NCBI RefSeq assembly: GCF_017896165.1
Contig: NZ_JAFCNB010000005.1
Location: 349,534 to 413,533 of the forward strand
Length of the DNA stretch: 64,000 nt
From: Microbispora oryzae
Lineage (GTDB): Bacteria; Actinomycetota; Actinomycetes; Streptosporangiales; Streptosporangiaceae
Direction: 5' to 3'
The notes beneath the pieces were generated by a model. The model had not been told where the DNA came from, made no database searches, and saw only the letters and a program-made list of their open reading frames with translations. The position numbers and the translations under genes were made by a program. This document shows positions 27,170-35,177 of this stretch, piece after piece; the stretch's first letter is position 1, and each line of letters starts with the position of its first letter.

Positions 27170-27799
27170 TCAGACGGGCCGCAGCGCCCTCTCCGGGCTC
27201 ATGGAGCCCAGGAGCCGCTCCAGGGCGACCTCGACGTCCTCACGCCACGACACGGCGGTCTTGAGCTCCAGCCGGAGGCGGGGGAAGCGCAGGTGCGGGC
27301 GCACGGTCTTGAAGCCGACCGACAGCAGATAGTCGGCCGGCAGGACACACCCCGGCTGCTCCCACTTGAGGTCGCCGAACGCCTCGATCGCGCGTACACC
27401 GCGGCGGGTGAGGTCCTTGGCCACTCCCTGCACGAGCATCCGGCCGAGGCCTCCGCCGGAGAACTCCGGCACGATGTGCGCGGTCATCAGCAGGACGGCG
27501 TCCGAGCTCACCGGCGACGTGGGGAAGGCGACCGAGCGGGGCACGTAGAGCGGCGGGGCGTAGAGCACGAATCCGGCGGCGACGCCGTCCACATAGGAGA
27601 TCTTCCCGCAGCTCCCCCACTCCAGCAGGGTCGCCGAAATCCAGGCCTCCTTCTCCAGACCGGGATCTCCCGACTCCACGGCGCGCTCGCCGTTCACCGG
27701 GTCGAGCTCCCAGAAGACGCAGCGTCTGCACCGGCGTGGCAGGTCGTCGAGGTTGTCGAGGGTGACGTTGACCAGCCGACGCGACACGAGATGCTCCAT
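27170..27799 (-). CDS. GNAT family N-acetyltransferase
   Basis: 209 residues. The acetyl-CoA site is visible as HIVPEFSGGGLGRMLVQGVAKDL (about 108-130; R/Q-x-x-G-x-G/A type), followed by a helix and FGDLKWEQPGCVLPADYLLSVGF, with the last strand where a ligand Tyr is usual. The N-terminus carries RRCRRCVFWELD, a CxxC that may bind metal or the substrate. This protein occurs downstream of trxA in Streptomyces as I recall it. Substrate unknown. Start at ATG 27799; terminator shared with trxA. Confidence 0.8.
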   Translation of the reverse strand: MEHLVSRRLVNVTLDNLDDLPRRCRRCVFWELDPVNGERAVESGDPGLEKEAWISATLLEWGSCGKISYVDGVAAGFVLYAPPLYVPRSVAFPTSPVSSDAVLLMTAHIVPEFSGGGLGRMLVQGVAKDLTRRGVRAIEAFGDLKWEQPGCVLPADYLLSVGFKTVRPHLRFPRLRLELKTAVSWREDVEVALERLLGSMSPERALRPV

Positions 27800-28062
27800 T
27801 CCCCGTCAGGAGTCATGCCAGAAAGCGCGCGAATGCGGCGTCTCCAGCTCGCATCGTAACTCAGAGATCCATGCGGGACAGGGCGCCACAGCGGCCCCGG
27901 CCGCGTTTTCAGTGATGTGAATGTTCTTGGTGAGACCAGTGATGCGCCCATTCGAGCAGCGGGAATGCGAGAACGGGAGCTTTTGATGGTCAATACCCTG
28001 TTGTGATCGGCGTGCCGCGCTACCGTACTCTGGTTTTCTCGGCTAGTGATCGGAGGTGGACC

Positions 28063-29388
28063 GTGACCAAGGAGCTCGATCACGGTCGGACGAACGCGGC
28101 CCAAGGGTCGCGCATTGACGCCTACGTCGACCGTTATGCCGCCCGGGCCGCCGGCATGGTCGCCTCCGAGATTCGAGCTCTCTTCGCCGTCGCGTCGAGG
28201 CCCGAGGTGGTCTCGCTCGCCGGCGGCATGCCGTACGTGACGGCTCTGCCTCTCGACCTCGTCGGGGAGCTGGTCGCCGATCTGGTCGCCACGCGGGGCT
28301 CGGTCGCCCTGCAGTACGGCTCCGGCCAGGGCGACCTCGCGCTGCGCGAGCAGATCTGCGAGGTCATGCGCATGGAGGGCATCGAAGCCGGGCCGGACGA
28401 CGTCGTGGTCACGGTCGGCTCGCAGCAGGCCCTCGACCTCATCACCCGGATCTTCATCGACCCCGGTGACGTGGTGCTCGCCGAAGGGCCGTCGTACGTC
28501 GGCGCGCTCGGCACGTTCAGCGCGTACCAGGCGAAGGTCGTGCACATCGCCATGGACGACCACGGACTCATCCCCGAGTCGCTGGAGGAGACGATCTCCG
28601 CGGTCCAGGCCGCGGGTGAGCGGATCAAATTCCTCTACACGATCCCCACCTTCCAGAATCCGGCGGGCGTCACGCTCAACGAGGTACGCCGTCGCCAGGT
28701 GCTGGAGATCTGCCGTCGGGCCGGCGTGCTCGTGGTCGAGGACAACCCCTACGGACTGCTCGGCTTCGATCGTGAGCCGCTGCGGGCCATGCGCGCGGAC
28801 GACCCCGAGGGCGTCGTCTACCTGGGGTCGTTCTCCAAGACCCTCGCCCCCGGCTTCCGGGTGGGCTGGGCGCTCGCCCCCCACGCCGTACGGCAGAAGC
28901 TCGTGCTGGCGATGGAGTCGGCCGTGCTCTCGCACTCGTCGTTCACCCAGCTCGCCGTCGGCCAGTACCTGGCGACGCAGCCCTGGCGCGAGCAGATCAA
29001 GTCGTTCCGGGAGCTCTACCGGGAGCGGCGGGACGCCATGCTGGCCGCGCTCGACGTGCTCATGCCGCCCGGCTGCACGTGGACCCGCCCCGGCGGTGGA
29101 TTCTTCGTCTGGGCGACGCTGCCGGAGGGTCTCGACTCCAAGGCGATGCTGCCCCGCGCGGTGGCCGAGCGCGTCGCGTTCGTTCCCGGCACCGGCTTCT
29201 ACACCGACGGCGACGGTAAGCGGCACATGCGGCTGTCGTACTGCTATCCCGAGCCGGACCGGATCCGCGAAGGTGTCCGCCGGCTGGCCGGCGTCGTCGA
29301 GCAGGAGCTTCAGCTGCGCGACACCTTCGGCACCGGTTCGATGCCGGGACACGTCGGCGTGGACACTCCAGGCCCCGACCTCGCCTGA
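28063..29388 (+). CDS. PLP-dependent fold-type I aminotransferase (MocR/LysN-like, no GntR domain)
   Basis: 441 residues. Substrate and PLP motifs: SLAGGMPYVTALP, QYGSGQGDLALREQI, TVGSQQALDLITRIFIDPGD, PTFQNPAGVTLN (Asn), EDNPYGLLGFD (Asp), and the Schiff-base Lys in GSFSKTLAPGFRVGW (about 257). GGGFFVWATLP near the end carries the substrate-carboxylate region. Architecture is that of 2-aminoadipate/multi-substrate aminotransferases. GTG 28063 has CGGAGGTGG upstream; an earlier start at 28003 lacks one. It sits between trxA and the Ddl-like gene, where an aminotransferase is conserved in related actinobacteria (recalled). A role in amino-donor or D-amino-acid metabolism is not proven. Confidence 0.85.
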   Translation: MTKELDHGRTNAAQGSRIDAYVDRYAARAAGMVASEIRALFAVASRPEVVSLAGGMPYVTALPLDLVGELVADLVATRGSVALQYGSGQGDLALREQICEVMRMEGIEAGPDDVVVTVGSQQALDLITRIFIDPGDVVLAEGPSYVGALGTFSAYQAKVVHIAMDDHGLIPESLEETISAVQAAGERIKFLYTIPTFQNPAGVTLNEVRRRQVLEICRRAGVLVVEDNPYGLLGFDREPLRAMRADDPEGVVYLGSFSKTLAPGFRVGWALAPHAVRQKLVLAMESAVLSHSSFTQLAVGQYLATQPWREQIKSFRELYRERRDAMLAALDVLMPPGCTWTRPGGGFFVWATLPEGLDSKAMLPRAVAERVAFVPGTGFYTDGDGKRHMRLSYCYPEPDRIREGVRRLAGVVEQELQLRDTFGTGSMPGHVGVDTPGPDLA

Positions 29389-29393
29389 GGAGC

Positions 29394-29425
29394 GGTACGG
29401 CTAGCCTGTTCAGACTGGCCGTACC
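29394..29425 (+). terminator. Hairpin after the aminotransferase gene
   Basis: GGTACGGC (29394-29401) pairs with GCCGTACC (29418-29425) around a 16-nt loop, 6 bp after the stop codon. No U-tract follows, so it may be a weak terminator or only an RNA stabiliser. The remaining gap to 29635 shows no other feature. Confidence 0.4.
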
Positions 29426-29635
29426 CACCCCTCCGCGCGAGAAAGGCCTCGTCGTGAGCGAGCGAACGATGATCTACGGATCGCCCCCAGCGTCCCCCTG
29501 CGGGACATGTCCTCCAGGAGCGACCGTTCATCGGGCGGGGCCGGGCGGGTTCGATCGCGTACACGCGTCCAGGAGCCGTCCGGTCGCGGCACGTGGCGGC
29601 GGCCGTCCGGGCGCGGGGCGAGGCGAGGCCCGATC

Positions 29636-30586
29636 ATGAGCGACATCGGACACGTACTCGTCCTCGCCGGCGGGCTCTCCTATGAGCGTGAGGTATCGAT
29701 CCGCTCCGGCCGGCGGGTCGCCGAGGCGCTGCGCTCCGCCGGGGTCGATGTGGAGATCCGCGACACCGACGCGACGCTGGTGCCCGCCGTCCTGTCGGAC
29801 CCGCCGGACGTGGCGTTCGTGACGCTCCACGGCGGCGCCGGCGAGGACGGTGCCATCCGTTCGGTGCTGGAGCTGCTGGGGGTGCCGTACGTCGGGGCCA
29901 CCCCGGACGCCTGCCGCGTCGCCTACGACAAGCCGACCGCGAAGGCCGTCGTGCGCTCGTGGGGGCTCAACACCCCAGACTCGGTGGCGCTGCCGAAGGA
30001 GACCTTCCACGACCTGGGGGCCGCGGCGGTGCTCGGACGCATCGTCGACCGCCTCGGGCTGCCCCTCTTCGTCAAGCCCTCCCGTGGCGGCTCGGCGCTC
30101 GGCGCTTCCATCGTCCGCACGGCGGAGGAGCTTCCCGCCGCGATGGTCGGCTGCTTCGCGTACGGCGACACCACGCTGATCGAGAAGTACGTCGAGGGCG
30201 TCGAGGTTTCGGTGTCCGTCGTCGACCTCGGGGACGGGCCGGTCGCCCTTCCTCCAGTGGAGATCGTGGCCGACGGCGGTGTCTACGACTACGCCGCTCG
30301 CTACACGGCCGGGCGGACGGAGTTCTTCGCACCCGCACGGCTGACACAGGAGGCGACGGAGGCATGCGCCGCGATGGCGGTCGCCGCCCATGCCGCACTC
30401 GGCCTGCGCGACCTCTCTCGGACGGACATCATCGTGGATGAGACCGGCCGCCCCTACTTCCTTGAGGTGAACGTCGCCCCCGGGATGACGGAGACCTCCC
30501 TTCTCCCGATGGCGGTCGAAGCCGGCGGACGCGATCTGGGCGCCCTCTGCACGTCACTCCTCGAGGTCGCCGTCCGCCGGGGCTGA
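29636..30586 (+). CDS. ddl: D-alanine--D-alanine ligase family protein
   Basis: 316 residues. ATP-grasp enzyme expected to make D-Ala-D-Ala for peptidoglycan. N-terminal VLVLAGGLSYEREVSIRSG, middle LHGGAGEDGAIRSVLELLGVPYVGAT, ATP-grasp GLPLFVKPSRGGSALGASIV and LIEKYVEGVEVSVSV, and Mg site PYFLEVNVAPGMTETSLLPM are all present. Length matches E. coli DdlB rather than the ~370-residue actinobacterial main Ddl, and a main ddl is normally elsewhere, so this may be a paralogue. ATG 29636 follows GGCGAGGC weakly; upstream in-frame codons are Arg/Ser-rich and were excluded. Confidence 0.85.
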   Translation: MSDIGHVLVLAGGLSYEREVSIRSGRRVAEALRSAGVDVEIRDTDATLVPAVLSDPPDVAFVTLHGGAGEDGAIRSVLELLGVPYVGATPDACRVAYDKPTAKAVVRSWGLNTPDSVALPKETFHDLGAAAVLGRIVDRLGLPLFVKPSRGGSALGASIVRTAEELPAAMVGCFAYGDTTLIEKYVEGVEVSVSVVDLGDGPVALPPVEIVADGGVYDYAARYTAGRTEFFAPARLTQEATEACAAMAVAAHAALGLRDLSRTDIIVDETGRPYFLEVNVAPGMTETSLLPMAVEAGGRDLGALCTSLLEVAVRRG

Positions 30587-30645
30587 GTCGGCTCCCCTAT
30601 CCCGGCAGGCCGACCCGGCTCGCCCATCTCGATGGGCCGCTCCGC

Positions 30646-30659
30646 GTTTCACGTGAAAC
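30646..30659. other. parS site 1
   Basis: GTTTCACGTGAAAC, the perfect 14-bp ParB-binding palindrome, in the 329-bp gap between ddl and parB. ParB nucleates here to load spreading clamps for chromosome segregation. Confidence 0.95.
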
Positions 30660-30837
30660 AGCGGAGCCCTGGGCTGTGAGAGCCGACCGTGGCCTACCGA
30701 GAGAACGCGGGTGGCGTCAGTGCGTCCCGCCCCAGCCTCTCCCCCGGCCGCGAACCTCGTGAGCGCTTTCCGCCGTTGTGACTCGGCGGCGCCGAGGACC
30801 GTGTCGCTGGCAGGCGTGGGACATCTCCACAGACAAA

Positions 30838-30872
30838 GAGCCTCCCCCGAGCTCGGCGCTCCGGGGAGGCTC
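30838..30872 (-). terminator. Terminator of the parAB transcription unit
   Basis: GAGCCTCCCC (30838-30847) pairs with GGGGAGGCTC (30863-30872). On the minus strand it is followed by TTTGTCT, so it terminates transcription coming from parB at 30916. The gap 30587-30915 holds this plus two parS sites and no gene. Confidence 0.75.
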
Positions 30873-30876
30873 TCAT

Positions 30877-30890
30877 GTTTCACGTGAAAC
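30877..30890. other. parS site 2
   Basis: Second perfect GTTTCACGTGAAAC, 26 bp beyond the parB stop codon and 217 bp from site 1. Confidence 0.95.
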
Positions 30891-30915
30891 AGCGCGCCGC
30901 GAACGGGGCGGTTCA

Positions 30916-31875
30916 TTATTCGGCGTCGAGACCGCGCATCGCGTTGGCCGCCTCGGGAGCCATCGTACCGATGATGCGCTCAAGGTCATCGATCGTGGAG
31001 AACTCGACCACGATCCGGCCCTTCCGGCTGCCCAGATCGACCTTCACCCTGGTTTCAAAGTGATCGGAGAGCCGATCCGCCAGAGTCCGCAGAGCGGGAG
31101 CGGTGGGTTTCTTCGCGCGGGGCTTGCGGGGCGCGGGGCCGGCGGTCGCCTCTCCCAGCGCCACGATCTCCTCCACCGTCCGCACGGACAGGCCCTCCGC
31201 GACGATCCGGTTGGCCAGCCGCTCCTGGGCGGTCGTGTCGTCGAGGGTGAGCAGCGCGCGCGCGTGACCCGCGCTGATGAGGCCGGCGGCCACGCGCAGC
31301 TGAACGTTGGGAGGGAGATTCAGCAGGCGCAGTGTGTTGGTGATATGAGAGCGGGAGCGCCCGACCTTCTGGGCCAGGACCTCATGTGTCGCGCCGAAGT
31401 CGTCGAGCAGCTGCCGATAGGCGGCGGCCTCCTCCAGCGAGTTGAGCTGCTCCCGCTGCAGGTTTTCGATGAGGGCTTCCCGGAGCATCTCGTCGTCCTG
31501 CGTGCTGCGCACGATCGCCGGCACGCGCTCCAGACCGGCAAGGGTCGACGCGCGCCAGCGCCGCTCGCCCATGATGAGCTCGTAGCGCCCCCCATCCACC
31601 GCCCGCACCACGACAGGCTGCAGGAGACCGACCTCCTTGATGGAGGCGGCCAGCTCCTCCAGGCGCTCCTCGTCGAACACCTCCCGAGGCTGGCGCGGGT
31701 TGGGAGAGATCGCCGTGACCTCGATCTCCTGGAAGTAGGCCCCCTCCACGGGACGCAGAGCCGATCCCGTCGGCCCTTCGGTGGGAGCGCTCGTGACGAC
31801 CGCTGGATCGACACTCGGCCCGGTCGGGATCAGAGCTCCAAGACCCTTGCCCAGTCCGCGACGCTGCTGACTCAC
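30916..31875 (-). CDS. parB: Chromosome partitioning protein ParB
   Basis: 319 residues. Binds parS, hydrolyses CTP and spreads to form the segregation complex. N-terminal SQQRRGLGKGLGALIP, CTP-site box I/II (NPRQPREVFDEERLEEL and IMGERRWRASTLAG), HTH region THEVLAQKVGRSRSHITNTLRLLNLP, and the C-terminal dimer domain (VDLGSRKGRIVVEFSTIDDLERIIGTM). GTG 31875 has GAAGGAG upstream; an in-frame start at 31920 adds residues unlike ParB. Separated from parA by a PemK/MazF-like gene. Confidence 0.96.
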   Translation of the reverse strand: MSQQRRGLGKGLGALIPTGPSVDPAVVTSAPTEGPTGSALRPVEGAYFQEIEVTAISPNPRQPREVFDEERLEELAASIKEVGLLQPVVVRAVDGGRYELIMGERRWRASTLAGLERVPAIVRSTQDDEMLREALIENLQREQLNSLEEAAAYRQLLDDFGATHEVLAQKVGRSRSHITNTLRLLNLPPNVQLRVAAGLISAGHARALLTLDDTTAQERLANRIVAEGLSVRTVEEIVALGEATAGPAPRKPRAKKPTAPALRTLADRLSDHFETRVKVDLGSRKGRIVVEFSTIDDLERIIGTMAPEAANAMRGLDAE

Positions 31876-32082
31876 CACTGCTCCTTCGCACCCGCCCTCA
31901 GAGCCGTACCCGGATGGCACAAACCACCGGGGGGCCTACAACACACCAGGAGAGGCTACCGCCGCGCGGAGTCGTCGATGAGCATTCGACGGCACATGTG
32001 GACGGCTGCGGGTTCAACGGATGGCTCTCCCGCCACAGCCTGGACGGCAGACGCGGCCGCCCCCTCGTTCGCTCACTCGCGT

Positions 32083-32508
32083 TCAGTCATCCACGCCATC
32101 CGCCCTCCGACGGGCGGCGAGGCGGAGGGCGTCCCTGATCTCTCCCATCCTCACGGCCGCATCCGGCGCCCCCTCCGACCCCCGGCGTCCGGCGTCGCGG
32201 GCCGCGTCGATCTGCTGGAGCTTCGCGTCGGACAGGACGGCGACCTGATCTGTCACATCCTCAGGCGACAGCGTCAGCTCCCACGTGCAGAAGGTGAATC
32301 CCGGCTGTGGGAAGGCCCACCGCAGCACTCCGTCGGAGGGAAGCCCGTCCTCGGTGCCCACCGTGACCTCCACCCCGAGTCCGTCGATGTCGATCCCGGC
32401 CGGCGCGACGACCTGCATCGCTTCGAATCTCCCGTCCGCCTCGTCCGACAACACCACCACGAGGCGCCGCTCACCGAAGTCGGCCCACCAGACCTCGCCT
32501 TTCCGCAC
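32083..32508 (-). CDS. PemK/MazF-like protein between parA and parB
   Basis: 141 residues. The start VRKGEVWWADFGERRLVVVLSDEADGR matches the first strands of the MazF/PemK SH3-like barrel, followed by a conserved-looking VVAPAGIDIDGLGVEV and a TWELTLSP strand; a long acidic helical tail (DAKLQQIDAARDAGRRG) follows. GTG 32508 has GGGGGAG close upstream. MazF enzymes are sequence-specific endoribonucleases, but no antitoxin gene is visible in the flanking 187-bp (32509-32695) and 207-bp (31876-32082) gaps. It may be a domesticated or inactive member; the catalytic Arg and Thr cannot be assigned safely. Confidence 0.7.
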   Translation of the reverse strand: MRKGEVWWADFGERRLVVVLSDEADGRFEAMQVVAPAGIDIDGLGVEVTVGTEDGLPSDGVLRWAFPQPGFTFCTWELTLSPEDVTDQVAVLSDAKLQQIDAARDAGRRGSEGAPDAAVRMGEIRDALRLAARRRADGVDD

Positions 32509-32695
32509 TCCACTCCCCCATCTCTGGTGTGTATCGCCGATCAGGCGACCCGGCCTACCGGCGAACATGAAAAGGGCCGACGCGTTCGGATCGCCCCGAA
32601 CACGCCGGCCGACGCTGTTCCCTCATCTGGGACGGCGAGGCGCGCCTCGTCGAGCCTGGGACGTGGAAACGCCCAGCGGCCCGAGTGAGCCGGCT

Positions 32696-33634
32696 CTACG
32701 CCTCCGCGAGTGAGGCCGCCCGGTAAGCGATCTCGCGGGCCGCCTGCATGTACGCCATCGCCCCGCTCGAACCGGGGTCGTACGTCATGACGGACTGGCC
32801 GTAGCTGGGAGCCTCGGACACCCGGACGCTTCTCGGGATGACCGCGTCGAGCACGGTGTCGCCGAAGTGCGACCGGACCTCCTCGGCCACCTGGGAGGCG
32901 AGCCGGGTGCGGCCGTCGTACATCGTGAGAAGGATCGTGGACACAGCCAGGCTCTGGTTGAGGTGCGCCCGGACGAGTTCCACGTTCTGCAGCAGCTGGG
33001 TGAGCCCCTCCAGCGCGTAGTACTCACACTGGATCGGGATGAGCACTTCCTGGGCCGCCGCCATGGCGTTCACCGTGAGCAGTCCCAGCGAAGGGGGACA
33101 GTCGATCAGGATGTAGTCGAACCGCATCGCGTCGAACGCCGCAAGAGCCCTCTTGAGCCGGGTCTCTCGTCCCACCATCGGGACCAGCTCGATCTCCGCG
33201 CCGGCGAGATCAAGAGTGGCCGGAGCACAGAAGAGGTTCGGCATCTCTGGCACGGCCTTGATGATGGACGAGAGCGGTAAGTCGTCCACGAGCACCTGAT
33301 ATACCGACGGCATCCCCGACCGGTGCTCCGTCGCCAGGGCCGTTGAGGCGTTGCCCTGAGGGTCCAGGTCGACGACCAGCACCTGCTGCCCGTGCATGGA
33401 CAGAGCGGCGGCAAGGTTGACGGCGGTCGTGGTCTTTCCCACACCGCCCTTCTGGTTGGCAACAGTCATCACACGACAGTGGGGCGGCTTCGGCCACTCC
33501 CCCTCATCGCGCGTCGAGTACCCGACGGAAGGCGCAGCCGCCTGAGGGGATGCGGCTGTTTCACGTGAAACCACAGAACTCAGTGCCTCTCGTACCAACG
33601 GCGAATCGCCAGCGTTAAGGGGGGTCTGGGACAC
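32696..33634 (-). CDS. parA: Chromosome partitioning ATPase ParA
   Basis: 312 residues from GTG 33634. Deviant Walker A NQKGGVGKTTTAVNLAAAL, VDLDPQGNASTAL, and IDCPPSLGLLTVNAM are intact; VAEEVRSHFGDTVLDAVIPRSVRVSEAPSYG is the usual C-terminal DNA-binding part. The N-terminal ~55 residues are low-complexity and contain VSRET, encoded by a parS site. An alternative GTG at 33778 overlaps the rsmG stop (GTGA) and would add 48 residues; Streptomyces ParA has a similar unstructured lead, so the longer form is possible. Partitions ParB-parS complexes. Confidence 0.93.
   Translation of the reverse strand: MSQTPLNAGDSPLVREALSSVVSRETAASPQAAAPSVGYSTRDEGEWPKPPHCRVMTVANQKGGVGKTTTAVNLAAALSMHGQQVLVVDLDPQGNASTALATEHRSGMPSVYQVLVDDLPLSSIIKAVPEMPNLFCAPATLDLAGAEIELVPMVGRETRLKRALAAFDAMRFDYILIDCPPSLGLLTVNAMAAAQEVLIPIQCEYYALEGLTQLLQNVELVRAHLNQSLAVSTILLTMYDGRTRLASQVAEEVRSHFGDTVLDAVIPRSVRVSEAPSYGQSVMTYDPGSSGAMAYMQAAREIAYRAASLAEA
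33558..33571. other. parS site 3, inside the parA coding sequence
   Basis: Perfect GTTTCACGTGAAAC in the 5' part of parA; on the coding strand it reads as VSRET. I recall the same peptide, and therefore the same site, in Streptomyces ParA. Confidence 0.95.
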
Positions 33635-33774
33635 GGTCGTCGTTCTTTCGATCGGCGAAGCAGGGGAACGTGGCCAGCCAACCCCCGCGGGCCGGCCTGC
33701 TGTCGCGATCTCCCAGACTAGGGCGGAGGGACTCTCCGGCCAACCCAGGCCTGCTGCCGTCCTCGGCACGACGC

Positions 33775-34455
33775 TCACCTCTTCCGCCGCCTCCGCGTAC
33801 CCGATTCGGGCGGACGTCCGGCGACGACCCGGACGAGAGTGGCGGGCGGATCGACCTTACCGCGCCCTACGGCGACAAGCTCGACCTCCCGCACTCCTGC
33901 GGCCTTGATTTGGTCACGCGCCGCCTCGATCTCCTCCGCCGCGCGCTCGCCCTTCATCGCAAGCAGCTCGCCGCCCTCTCTCAGTAGCGGCAGCGACCAT
34001 GCGAGCAACCGGTCAAGCGGGGCAACCGCACGCGCCGTGGCCACGTCAAAGGTCTTCGTACGGGCGAGCTCCTCGGCCCTCCCCCGCAGGACCTCCGCAT
34101 TGGGGAGCGCGAGTTCCTCGACGCACTCGGCGAGGAAGACCGTACGCCGCAGCAGGGGTTCGAGCAGCGTCACTCTGATATCCGGCCGGACGATCGCCAG
34201 GACGATGCCGGGCAGTCCAGCACCCGATCCGATGTCCACGACACTCGCCTTGGGTGCGATCGCCTCCGCCACCACGGCGCAGTTCAACAGATGGCGGTCC
34301 CAGATCCGGGGGACCTCGCGAGGGCCAAGCAGTCCTCGTACCACTCCGGGACCGGCGAGCAGCTCGGCGAACGCCGTCGCCCGCTCCAGCGCCTCACCGG
34401 GAAAAACCTCCCGCGCCACCGCGGGCGCCTCGGGTAGCTCGTTGCTCTCCGACAT
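33775..34455 (-). CDS. rsmG: 16S rRNA (guanine(527)-N(7))-methyltransferase RsmG
   Basis: 226 residues. Methylates G527 of 16S rRNA using SAM. SAM motif VVDIGSGAGLPGIVLAIVRPD (about 75-95), upstream PRIWDRHLLNC (binding of rRNA) and ATARAVAPLDRLLAWSLPLL are diagnostic. ATG 34455 and GTG 34458 are both possible behind GGATGAG. Its basic C-terminus GTRRRRKR overlaps the long-form parA start. Loss of RsmG gives low-level streptomycin resistance in many bacteria. Confidence 0.94.
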   Translation of the reverse strand: MSESNELPEAPAVAREVFPGEALERATAFAELLAGPGVVRGLLGPREVPRIWDRHLLNCAVVAEAIAPKASVVDIGSGAGLPGIVLAIVRPDIRVTLLEPLLRRTVFLAECVEELALPNAEVLRGRAEELARTKTFDVATARAVAPLDRLLAWSLPLLREGGELLAMKGERAAEEIEAARDQIKAAGVREVELVAVGRGKVDPPATLVRVVAGRPPESGTRRRRKR

Positions 34456-34664
34456 CACTCACTCATCCTGGAACACTCTGGGCCAAGGGTAGTCGTCCGG
34501 CATGCCCGGGGAGGGCCAGGCGGGGCCGAACGCCGCCAACCACTGCTCCGCCACCAGAACGACAAAGCCGCCGGCCCCATCGAGGGGCCGACGGCTTCAG
34601 CACACGGAGGACTGTGGGGACCGAATCTCGGGCGGTGGGCCCGCCGGCCCGGGGACAGGAGACC

Positions 34665-35159
34665 TCAGGCGGGCAGGACGACAACGAACCGGTGCGGCTC
34701 CTCGCCCTCCGACTCGCTGCGCAGCCCGGCCGCCGCCACGGCGTCGTGCACGATCTTCCGCTCGAACGGGGTCATCGGCTGGAGCGCCTTGCGCTCCCCG
34801 CTGCGCTTGACGTCGTTCGCAGCCGCGGCGCCGACCTTGGTCAGCTCGGTCCTGCGCCGCTCCCGGTAGCCGCCGACGTCGAGCATGAGACGCGACCGCT
34901 CGCCCGTCTGCCGGTGCACCGCGAGACGGGTCAGCTCCTGGAGCGCCTCGAGAACCTCGCCCTCGGTACCGACGAGCTCGTCGCCCTTGATTCCCACGAT
35001 CGACACGATCGCCCGATCACCCTCGACGTCCATGTCGATGTCGCCGTCGAGATCGGCGATGTCGAGCAGGCCCTCCAGGTAGTCGGCCGCGATCTCGCCC
35101 TCCTGTTCGAGGGCGGCGAGGTCGGGAGCGGGCTTGAGGCTCTCCTCGGCTTCGGTCAC
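34665..35159 (-). CDS. jag: Jag/KhpB-type RNA-binding protein (KH + R3H)
   Basis: 164 residues. KH-like domain with VSIVGIKGDELVGTEGEVLEALQEL (about 52-76; GxxG-type loop GIKGDELVG) followed by an R3H domain (SRLMLDVGGYRERRRTEL ... RKALQPMTPFERKIVHDAVA). It lacks the N-terminal Jag_N domain of Firmicutes, as is usual in actinobacteria. Start is GTG at 35159, 18 bp after yidC. Likely an RNA-binding regulator of cell-wall or membrane-protein biogenesis. Confidence 0.88.
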   Translation of the reverse strand: MTEAEESLKPAPDLAALEQEGEIAADYLEGLLDIADLDGDIDMDVEGDRAIVSIVGIKGDELVGTEGEVLEALQELTRLAVHRQTGERSRLMLDVGGYRERRRTELTKVGAAAANDVKRSGERKALQPMTPFERKIVHDAVAAAGLRSESEGEEPHRFVVVLPA

Positions 35160-35177
35160 GTCCGGGGTCTCCTTCTC

